From: CAZSAT01 sp964604675
GTDB lineage: Bacteria > Myxococcota_A > UBA796 > CAJQPC01
Direction: 5' to 3'
DNA length: 13,962 bases
NCBI GenBank assembly: GCA_964604675.1
Contig: CAZSAT010000163.1
Location: forward strand, 1-13,962
Below the pieces are notes generated by a model, which worked only from the letters and a program-made list of their open reading frames with translations, was not told the DNA's origin and did not search any database. Every line of letters starts with the position of its first letter. The stretch's first letter is position 1. Positions 1 through 6,396 of this stretch are shown one piece after another. A program made the translations under genes and the position numbers.

Positions 1-291
1 CGGCAACCGCTCGCGGGCCTCCTGATCGTCCAGGCTGGCCTGCACGTCGACCACCATCACCTCGGCGCCGAGGGGAAGCGTGAGGCTGAAGGCGCCGTCC
101 GCGTCGGGGCTCACCTCGACGTCGTTGACGACCACCACGGCATCGGCGGGCTGGACCCAACCGGTGACCAGCGCCGGCTCGTCGCCGAGAAAGGCACCGT
201 ACACCGGGCTGCCCACGTGGAGCGCGAGGGCCTCGGCAGGCGGCGCCGTGACGGCGATCTCTCCGCCACATGCGAGGAACAAGGTGAGCAT
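1..291 (-). CDS. Putative lipoprotein, N-terminal part (partial, runs off left edge)
   Basis: An open frame of 97 codons starts with ATG at 289-291 and stays open to the window edge, so the C-terminus is missing. An AGGAG ribosome site at 298-302 lies 6 nt upstream of the ATG, which fixes the start. The protein begins MLTLFLACGGE: a very short hydrophobic leader ending in a Cys at residue 8, which reads as a minimal lipoprotein signal, although position -3 is Phe and there is no basic n-region. Residues about 25-90 carry a pattern (VNDVEV, then DADGAFSLTLPLGAE, then VDVQA) like the Ig-like domains of secreted proteins related to glucodextranase domain B: a short strand ending in VN, then a dGsF turn, then a hydrophobic strand. 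It diverges from the MopE-type lipoprotein gene at 439. The surface-protein role is an inference and the ligand is unknown. Confidence 0.6.
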   Translation of the reverse strand, partial: MLTLFLACGGEIAVTAPPAEALALHVGSPVYGAFLGDEPALVTGWVQPADAVVVVNDVEVSPDADGAFSLTLPLGAEVMVVDVQASLDDQEARERLP

Positions 292-438
292 CGCGGACTC
301 CTGGGTGCCAATCGTGCCATCGGCGTACGCCTTCTGCGATAGCGCTGTGTGAAGAGAAGGTCCAAGCTTGCTGGTGGACAACGCTCCGCGGCGTGTAAGC
401 TGCACCTCGTCGTCATCGCCCCCCAGGAGCGGATGGAT
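292..438. promoter_or_regulatory. Divergent intergenic region between two lipoprotein genes
   Basis: These 147 bases separate two divergent starts and must hold promoters for both unless transcription begins elsewhere. The ribosome sites at both ends are clear (AGGAG at 298-302 on the minus strand, AGGAG at 425-429 on the plus strand). A TAnnnT hexamer on the plus strand at 396-401 (TAAGCT) could be a -10 box, but no convincing -35 box stands 16-18 nt upstream. I see no strong dyad operator. Confidence 0.25.
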
Positions 439-2328
439 ATGCGTCTCGCGCTCGCGTCTTTGCCTCTCTTCCTCCTCGTCGCCTGCGACGGCAAGAGAGA
501 GGCCGCCGACACCCAGGCCACGGCCACGGCCGACACGAACGGCGCTGAAGACGCGATCGACGTGGACGGCGACGGCTACGCCGAGGCGCATGGCGACTGC
601 GACGACGAGAACGACGAGATCCACCCGGGCGCCGAGGAGCTCTGCAACGGCATCGACGACAACTGCAACAGCCTCACCGACGAAGGCTTTGGCGACGCCG
701 ACGGCGACGGCACGGTGGACTGCTTCGACGAGGAGACCTGCGACGGCGTCGACAACGACGGCGACGGCGACGTGGACGAGGGCTACAGCGACGTGGATGG
801 CGACGGCGTGGTGGACTGCCTCTCCGAGGAGACCTGCGACGGCGTGGACAACGACGGCGACAGCTCCGTGGACGAGGGCTTCGACGTCGACGGCGACGGC
901 TACACCACCTGCCAGGACGACTGCGACGACGCGAACGCCGACGTGAACCCGGGCTCGACGGAGGTGGCGGGCAACGACCTCGACGACGACTGCGACGGCC
1001 TGGCGGACCCCGAGGCCTGGGCCGCAGGCGACCTGATCATCGTCGAGATGATGGTGAACCCGTACACGGTCAGTGACTCGGTCGGCGAATGGATCGAGAT
1101 CTACAACGCCTCCACCTCCACCAGGAGTCTGGACGGGCTGGTGTTGATGGACTCGAACATCGACTGGCACCAGATCGACAGCGGTGGCAGCCTCCAGGTG
1201 GCCCCAGGCGACGTGGTCGTGCTCGGAGTCAGCTCCGATGAGCTCGTCAACGGCGGCGTGACCGTGGACTACGTCTACACGGACCTCGGGCTCTCCAACG
1301 AGACAGACGACCTCTTCCTGATGGCCAGCGACCTCGTGATCGACACCGTGAGCTGGGACGACGGCGCCACCATGCCCGACGACGCCGGGTCCTCGGTCAC
1401 CCTCGACCCCTGGCAGTACGACACCACCGCCAACGACCTCGCCAGCAACTGGTGCCCGAGCCAGCAAGCCTGGGGCGTGGGGCAGGACATGGGCACGCCG
1501 GGCGACGAGAACGAGCTCTGCACCACGGTGGACCACGACGGCGATGGGTACAACGGCGACGAGGGCGACTGCGACGACGCCGACGACACGATCTACCCGG
1601 GCGCCTACGAGATCACGTCCGGCGTGGACAACGACTGCGACGGCGACGCGGAGTGGATGCCCGTGGCCGACGCGGACTTCGATCCCGACGCGACCACCCT
1701 CGAGCACTGCCAGACCGTCTACCTGGACGGCTCGGGCAGCTACGACCCGGATGGCGGAACCCTGACCTACGCCTGGGAGCTCACGAGCGTTCCCGCAGGC
1801 TCGGACGACGCCACGGATCACATCGAGGAAGAGACCGACCAGAACCCCGAGTTCGTGCCCGACTCCCCGGGTGTGTACAGCTTCTCGCTGCAGGTCGACG
1901 ACGGCGGCACGGCTTCGGAGCCGGACACGCTCGACCTGACGGTGGTCGCGCGCACCTCGAACTTCGCCCCCCAGGCGGACGCGGGCTCGGACCAGACCGA
2001 GTCGGTCACAGGCGAGTGCAGCTTCGACAGCTACGGCGATCTGGACAGCTGCGACGACTGCGACGACGTCGTCATCACGGTCGACAGCAGCGGCACGATC
2101 GATCCCGACGACGGGGAGCTGCACTACGCCTGGACCCTCTCGGGTTCGTACGCCACGCTGGACGACGCCACGAGCCCCACGCCCACGGTGACCATCTCGG
2201 GCATCGCCTCGAGCTACGAGACCACCACGACCGACGAGACCACGCTGAGCCTGGTCGTCACCGACTGCTACGGCGACGTCTCCTCCGCGGCCACGGTGAC
2301 CTACACCGTCGAGTGCACGGGCGAGTGA
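439..2328 (+). CDS. Lipoprotein with MopE-type metal-binding repeats, lamin-tail domain and PKD-like domains
   Basis: This is a 629-residue surface lipoprotein. The start chosen is ATG 439, with AGGAG at 425-429 nine nt upstream; ATG 433 is in frame but only 3 nt from that site. Residues 1-16 (MRLALASLPLFLLVAC) form a signal peptide with lipobox LVAC, Cys16. Residues 40-190 hold MopE-type repeats: DxDGDG calcium-loop-like turns, GDCDD, PGAEE and CDGxDNDGD, including a near-identical 32/31-residue tandem at 86-148. A lamin-tail domain follows (about 198-362: LIIVEMMVNP, GEWIEIYN, GMGTPGDEN-like end at 350-358). One more MopE repeat lies at about 365-403. Two PKD-like beta domains complete it (about 408-504 and 508-626; GSGSYDPDG and GTIDPDDG turns). 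The composition is extremely acidic. In Methylococcus, MopE binds copper; here calcium or another metal is equally possible. Family assignment is firm, function inferred. Confidence 0.85.
   Translation: MRLALASLPLFLLVACDGKREAADTQATATADTNGAEDAIDVDGDGYAEAHGDCDDENDEIHPGAEELCNGIDDNCNSLTDEGFGDADGDGTVDCFDEETCDGVDNDGDGDVDEGYSDVDGDGVVDCLSEETCDGVDNDGDSSVDEGFDVDGDGYTTCQDDCDDANADVNPGSTEVAGNDLDDDCDGLADPEAWAAGDLIIVEMMVNPYTVSDSVGEWIEIYNASTSTRSLDGLVLMDSNIDWHQIDSGGSLQVAPGDVVVLGVSSDELVNGGVTVDYVYTDLGLSNETDDLFLMASDLVIDTVSWDDGATMPDDAGSSVTLDPWQYDTTANDLASNWCPSQQAWGVGQDMGTPGDENELCTTVDHDGDGYNGDEGDCDDADDTIYPGAYEITSGVDNDCDGDAEWMPVADADFDPDATTLEHCQTVYLDGSGSYDPDGGTLTYAWELTSVPAGSDDATDHIEEETDQNPEFVPDSPGVYSFSLQVDDGGTASEPDTLDLTVVARTSNFAPQADAGSDQTESVTGECSFDSYGDLDSCDDCDDVVITVDSSGTIDPDDGELHYAWTLSGSYATLDDATSPTPTVTISGIASSYETTTTDETTLSLVVTDCYGDVSSAATVTYTVECTGE
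694..882 (+). repeat. Tandem coding repeat, period 96 bp, in the MopE-type gene
   Basis: Two adjacent units, 694-789 and 790-882, encode DADGDGTVDC...EETCDGVDNDGD...VDEGYS and DVDGDGVVDC...EETCDGVDNDGD...VDEGF. The stretch starting GAGGAGACCTGCGACGGCGT at 730 recurs almost base for base starting GAGGAGACCTGCGACGGCGT at 826, exactly 96 bp later. The near-identity at the DNA level suggests recent duplication or ongoing homogenisation. Confidence 0.8.
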
Positions 2329-2341
2329 GCCCCGCGGGCTC
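2327..2341 (+). terminator. Short GC hairpin at the end of the MopE-type gene (weak)
   Basis: GAGCCC (2327-2332) and GGGCTC (2336-2341) can form a 6-bp stem with a 3-nt CGC loop that starts inside the stop codon. No T tract follows, so it is at best a weak or Rho-assisted stop, or an mRNA 3'-end stabiliser. The next gene starts about 50 nt downstream on the same strand, so readthrough is plausible. Confidence 0.25.
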
Positions 2342-2393
2342 GATCCGATAGACTCCCGCCGAGGCCGCCGGGGTGCGGTCCACCGGAGGTCTC

Positions 2394-3443
2394 GTGGAGC
2401 TCGACGAAGTCCTGGGCGGCTACCATGCCGAGGACTACAGCGTTAGGTTGGTTCAAGCGGTCACCAAGGTCGTGCCCTTCGCGCCCGACCTTCCCCACGC
2501 ACACAGCGTGGCGGCGGTGGTGCAACGCCTGGACCCCGATGCTCGGAAGCAAGTGGCCGAGCGTGCGGTCGTGCTCGCCCGCGGCGAGCGCGCCCAGGGG
2601 GTGCTCTGGGTCGCCAAGGCGCTGGACACCGCCGACAGCGGCATCACCGTGTACAGCGGCGTTCGCAGCGCCGTGAAGCTCTACCAGTCCGAACAGGGCG
2701 AGCGCCTCGCGGCGCTGGAGACCGATCCAGCCCAGGCGGCCGACGCCGTCTTGAAGGGGCTCGGCATCGCGCTGATGGTGCACCGCATGTTCGAGGGCGG
2801 TCCGCTCGAGAAGGTCGAGGCCTTCCGGAAGACCGACGCCGGCATGGCGATGCTCTTCTACTACGCAGCGCTCGACGTCGGCCTCCCCTTCACCGACAAC
2901 GTGGTCCAGGGCGGAGGCACGCTGCTCGCCCAGCTCTGGGAACGATTCGGCGCCCAGGAGACCGAGAAGCTGGCCGCCGTCGCGGGGGCGGAGGAAGCGC
3001 AGGCGGCGGTCGGGCTCTTGCAGAAGCTCCAGGGTCCGATCGTGACCATGGTCGACCTGGCCTCCAAGCACCTCGCGCCCATCGCCGAGGCCGCCGTCGC
3101 CCAGCTGCCCAAGGCGCTCGACGTGGCCGACAAGGTGGCCGGTGTGGCGGCCACCGGAGCCGACGCGCTGCCCGTGTACCGCTACCTCGGCGCCCGGCTG
3201 GCGGCCGAGGTCGTGGCCAAGCAGGCCCTCGAGGAGGCGGCGGCCGCCACCGTGTCAGAGGCTGCGGCACGACAAGAGGCGGGCCCGGGACCCGGGCAGG
3301 TGGCGTTCACCAAGAAGAAGGAGGTGGTCGACGACAACGCGCTGGAGGTCGCGCCTCAGGTGGCCAAGCCGCGGAAGGGGCTCGTCGGCCTGTTGATCGG
3401 CCTGCTGACGGCCCCCTTCGCCCTGCTCTGTGGCGGCTGCTGA
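2394..3443 (+). CDS. Alanine-rich helical protein with hydrophobic C-terminal CGGC tail, function unknown
   Basis: I do not recognise this protein (349 residues from GTG 2394). The start rests on GGAGG at 2385-2389, four nt upstream; an in-frame GTG at 2373 with GAGG eight nt upstream would add seven residues. There is no N-terminal signal peptide. The body reads as a chain of amphipathic helices rich in Ala, Leu and Val, for example GLGIALMVHRMFEGG and ATGADALPVYRYLGARLA. Near residues 285-325 a polar linker contains GPGPG and a KKK cluster. The last 20 residues are a hydrophobic segment (GLVGLLIGLLTAPFALL) preceded by PRKG and ending CGGC, which looks like a tail anchor with two terminal cysteines. 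Its stop is followed after 6 nt, in the same frame, by the TonB-receptor start, so the two are probably co-transcribed and translationally coupled. That context hints at an envelope-associated helper role, but nothing shows it directly. Confidence 0.75.
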   Translation: MELDEVLGGYHAEDYSVRLVQAVTKVVPFAPDLPHAHSVAAVVQRLDPDARKQVAERAVVLARGERAQGVLWVAKALDTADSGITVYSGVRSAVKLYQSEQGERLAALETDPAQAADAVLKGLGIALMVHRMFEGGPLEKVEAFRKTDAGMAMLFYYAALDVGLPFTDNVVQGGGTLLAQLWERFGAQETEKLAAVAGAEEAQAAVGLLQKLQGPIVTMVDLASKHLAPIAEAAVAQLPKALDVADKVAGVAATGADALPVYRYLGARLAAEVVAKQALEEAAAATVSEAAARQEAGPGPGQVAFTKKKEVVDDNALEVAPQVAKPRKGLVGLLIGLLTAPFALLCGGC

Positions 3444-3449
3444 CCCTCG

Positions 3450-5498
3450 ATGATGCTCCTGATCGCCGCTGCCCTTGCGGCTCCGGTCGATCCGTTCGAG
3501 GAGCCCGACGAGCTGGACCTGTACAGGCTCGAGGACGAGCTGGTCACGTCGGCCAGCCGGTACGCACAGACCGTGGCCGAGGCGCCCGCGAACGTCCGCG
3601 TGATCTCCGCGGCGGAGATGCGCAGGGCCGGGCACGTCACCCTCTCCGAGGTCCTGCAAGCGCTCCCGGGCATCTACGTCACGCGCAGTGCCGAGGGACG
3701 CAGCCTCGCGTGGTTCCGTGGGGTCACCGGCTACGACAACAGCCGCTTCCTGCTCCTCGTCGACGGCGTGCCCTGGTACGACGGGGTGTACACGCACGCC
3801 TGGATCGACAGCTACCTGCCGCTGTCGATCGTCAAGCAGGTCGAGGTGATCAAGGGACCGAGCTCGGTGCTCTACGGCACCAACGCGTTCTCCGGTGCGG
3901 TCAACGTGGTGACCTGGGGACCCGCCGATCTGGATGGAAGCCGCATCCAGGCGCACGCGGGAAGCGACCGCACGGTTGACGCCACGCTCACGGTCGGCGG
4001 GGAGCTCCCCGCCGATGACTCCCGGGCCCTGGCGTACGTGCGGATGCACGACACGGTCGGCGACGGCCTGCAGAGCACGCCCTCGGGCAGCGCCAACGTG
4101 CTGGCCGACGCACCGGTTCGGGCCTTGAACGCCGGCTTGCACCTCGAGTTCGGAGCCCTCGACCTCCGGTACGCCCACGTCGACTACCGTCATGGCTACT
4201 ACGCTGGCGCCAAGGACGATCTGTGGGACCTGGTGCTCACCGATCCCGATGCCTTCGGCTTCGAGTACCGGCACGACTACGTGTCCTCCAGCTACACCTT
4301 CGTCGTGGGCCAGGACCTCGAGGTCCGCCCCATCTGGGTGTTCGAGGAGCATGACGACCGTGGCCTGTACGGCTGGCTCGACGAGCCGACCTACGCGCAG
4401 GACGGCGGGCTGACCTGGCGCGGCACGTTGGTGGACACCGCGAAGCACACACGCCGCTACGTCACGGGCATCGAGACCGAGGCCCGGCTGATCAACTTCC
4501 ACGTGAACGTGATGGGCGCGGGGGTCGAGGCCGTGAACGTGCTCGAGATCGAGGACCTCGCTTACGAGGACTTCGGGGACGAAGCGATCGTGAGCTTTGC
4601 GGCGAGCGAGCCAGCCTGGCTCACCAGCGTGTGGTTCAACTGGCTCCACACCTGGACCCCGCTGTCGTGGTTGCAGCTCACCGGCGGAACCCGGGCCGAC
4701 CACCACTTCACGGTCGGGGGACCGTACTTCAGCCCCAAGCTGGGCGTGCTCGTGGTGCCGGTGCCCGAGCTCCACGTGAAGCTGCTCTACGGCCACGCGT
4801 TCCGCGCGCCCAACGCGCGCGAGTTGTTGGTCGACGATGTCGTGCAGGACGTGAACGGCCGCTTCCTCTACCCGCGCAGCACCGCGGATCTCGGTGTCGA
4901 GACCATCGACACCGTGGAGCTCAACAGCTCCTTCCAAGCCGCGGACTGGAGCCTGAGCGGCGCCAGCTACTTCTCCGTGCTCGACGAGACGATCGAGGTG
5001 TCCAGCGACAACAACCGCTACTTCAACCGCGACCGCCCCTACACGGTGTTCGGCACGGAGTCGCGCCTGGGCTGGAAGCTCGACAACCTCGAGGTCGAGC
5101 TCGAGCACGCGTGGACCCAGGCGCAGCTCGTCAGCGGGGGTGAGGCGGTGTACGGATTCCCACCGCACATGCTCCACGGGGCCGCCACCCACGAGCTGGT
5201 CGAGGGCTTGTTCGTGCAGACCCTCGCGGACTGGGTGAGCGCGCAGCCGCGCGGTGTCGAGGGCCACGCCGACGGGGATCCGTACCTGCTCGTGCACCTG
5301 GTGCTGTCGACCGAGGGGCTGGCCGGCGGCCGTCTCGGCGCCTGGATGAGCTGTCGCAACCTGCTGGACGAAGACGTGGTGCTCCTGATGCCCGAGAGCT
5401 GGGCTCGAGCGACCGACGAGGATGGGCAGCCCGCCTACGTCGACGACCTGGACGGCGAGGGGCGCAGCTACCGCGTCGGGCTGGAGGTCGCCTTCTGA
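3450..5498 (+). CDS. TonB-dependent outer-membrane receptor
   Basis: This is a 682-residue ligand-gated outer-membrane channel that would import a scarce ligand using TonB/ExbBD energy. The leader MMLLIAAALAA (1-11) is short and lacks a basic n-region. A TonB-box-like segment (LEDELVTSASR) lies at 27-37. The plug domain spans about 38-157: VISAAEMRRAGHVTLSEVLQ, ALPGIYV, LLLVDGVPW at 101-109, and VEVIKGPSSVLYGTNAFSGA at 131-150, which is the family's most conserved stretch. The remainder is a 22-strand-type barrel ending in Phe (YRVGLEVAF), the usual outer-membrane assembly signal. The size is typical of vitamin, siderophore or metal-chelate receptors, and the ligand cannot be read from sequence. 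No Shine-Dalgarno site is visible; the start lies 6 nt after the upstream stop in the same frame, implying translation by reinitiation. Its 3' end faces the periplasmic binding protein gene 4 nt away. Confidence 0.9.
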   Translation: MMLLIAAALAAPVDPFEEPDELDLYRLEDELVTSASRYAQTVAEAPANVRVISAAEMRRAGHVTLSEVLQALPGIYVTRSAEGRSLAWFRGVTGYDNSRFLLLVDGVPWYDGVYTHAWIDSYLPLSIVKQVEVIKGPSSVLYGTNAFSGAVNVVTWGPADLDGSRIQAHAGSDRTVDATLTVGGELPADDSRALAYVRMHDTVGDGLQSTPSGSANVLADAPVRALNAGLHLEFGALDLRYAHVDYRHGYYAGAKDDLWDLVLTDPDAFGFEYRHDYVSSSYTFVVGQDLEVRPIWVFEEHDDRGLYGWLDEPTYAQDGGLTWRGTLVDTAKHTRRYVTGIETEARLINFHVNVMGAGVEAVNVLEIEDLAYEDFGDEAIVSFAASEPAWLTSVWFNWLHTWTPLSWLQLTGGTRADHHFTVGGPYFSPKLGVLVVPVPELHVKLLYGHAFRAPNARELLVDDVVQDVNGRFLYPRSTADLGVETIDTVELNSSFQAADWSLSGASYFSVLDETIEVSSDNNRYFNRDRPYTVFGTESRLGWKLDNLEVELEHAWTQAQLVSGGEAVYGFPPHMLHGAATHELVEGLFVQTLADWVSAQPRGVEGHADGDPYLLVHLVLSTEGLAGGRLGAWMSCRNLLDEDVVLLMPESWARATDEDGQPAYVDDLDGEGRSYRVGLEVAF

Positions 5499-5505
5499 GC
5501 GCTCA
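5496..5505. repeat. 10-bp palindrome made of two convergent stop codons
   Basis: TGAGCGCTCA is a perfect palindrome. Its first TGA is the stop codon of the TonB receptor and its TCA is the complement of the TGA that stops the periplasmic binding protein gene on the other strand. No T tract follows on either side, and the hairpin is too tight to be a good terminator. Confidence 0.5.
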
Positions 5506-6396
5506 ACGCAGGTCTTCCACCACCTCGTCGACGAAGTCGAGCATCATGCCGTCGATCTCGAGGTTCAGCCGCCGGAGCGTGTCGTCGTTGAGCACCACCC
5601 GCCACGCCTGCGGGTCGACCGGCTCGATCGTGTCCGCTGGGGTCCCGTCGAGGATCTTCAGCGCGAGCAAGGCGGCCTGCTCGCCCGCCTGCTCGTGGTC
5701 GGGCGCCACACACATCAACGCCCCCACGCGCACGAGCACCTCGGTCGGACTCAACAACGGCACGCGCTGCCGCCGGGTCTCGTCGACCAGGTAGCGCACG
5801 TTCTCCGGGGTGAGGACCGCCGGGTCGCGGATGAGGAGCAAGGCGTCGATCTCCTGCCGGATGGCACGCCAGGGAGCGCGGGCATCGCCGTTCTCGTCGA
5901 CCAGCGCCACCACCACGTCGATGGACGCGGCGCTGGCTGCGTCGATCAGGGCGGCGAGCCCTGGGCTGTCGGGATCGCTGACCATCACCCCCAGGCGCCG
6001 CACGTCGGGAAGGAACAGCTGCAGCTGCGCGGTGAGCGCCGCGGGGGGCACGGCCTCGGTGACCCCCGTGACCCCGGGCCCCGGGAGACCGTAGCGTTCG
6101 GGGTCACCCACCATGACGTACACCAACTGGCTCTCCAGCAGACCGTTGCGCGCGGCGTAGGCAGCCTTCGCGCCCAAGGCGACGACCACCGGCGGCGGAT
6201 CCCGGCGAAGCTCGGCGATGATCCGATCGGCCACCTCGCGGTCGCCCTCCAGGTCGTGCACGGTCGCGGTGCCGCCGAGCCCACGCTGCACCGCTGCTAC
6301 GGGCAGGTCGTAGGCGCTCGAGTCATCCGAGCGCAGGATCGCTGGTGCCTCACGAGCGAGGGCCGGCAGCGCCAGCGCGAGCCAGGTCGCGATCAT
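5503..6396 (-). CDS. Periplasmic ABC-type substrate-binding protein (PF04392-like)
   Basis: This 297-residue protein matches the family of two-lobed periplasmic binding proteins typified by PF04392/TrpX. MIATWLALALPALA (1-14) is a signal peptide with an ALA cleavage site. Family landmarks follow in order: VVVALGAKAAYAA (70-82), VYVMVGDPE (92-100), VTGVTEAVPP (109-118), LFLPDVRRLGVMVSD (127-141), IDALLLIRDPAV (183-194), VPLLSPTEVLVRVGALM (212-228) and AALLALKILDGTPAD (241-255). Members bind small ligands for ABC importers or act as sensor subunits. No permease or ATPase gene lies in this window. The ATG at 6394-6396 overlaps the kinase stop codon as ATGA, so translation is coupled to the kinase gene and the pair probably works together. 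It converges on the TonB receptor. Family call is firm; ligand and sensory role are inferred. Confidence 0.85.
   Translation of the reverse strand: MIATWLALALPALAREAPAILRSDDSSAYDLPVAAVQRGLGGTATVHDLEGDREVADRIIAELRRDPPPVVVALGAKAAYAARNGLLESQLVYVMVGDPERYGLPGPGVTGVTEAVPPAALTAQLQLFLPDVRRLGVMVSDPDSPGLAALIDAASAASIDVVVALVDENGDARAPWRAIRQEIDALLLIRDPAVLTPENVRYLVDETRRQRVPLLSPTEVLVRVGALMCVAPDHEQAGEQAALLALKILDGTPADTIEPVDPQAWRVVLNDDTLRRLNLEIDGMMLDFVDEVVEDLR

Noticed and set aside
349..438. Upstream GTG extension of the MopE-type lipoprotein
   Set aside because: It would bury the signal peptide 30 residues inside the protein; ATG 439 has AGGAG nine nt upstream and begins a canonical lipoprotein signal.
439..1000. 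CRISPR-like or intergenic direct repeats suggested by recurring GACGGCGACGG
   Set aside because: The recurrence is in frame and reflects Asp-Gly metal-binding repeats of the encoded protein, with no unique spacers of constant length.
3255..5297. 680-codon open frame on the minus strand opposite the TonB receptor
   Set aside because: The plus-strand frame has unmistakable plug and barrel motifs. The antisense product is low-complexity and rich in His, Val, Arg and Gly, as expected from the complement of high-GC codons.
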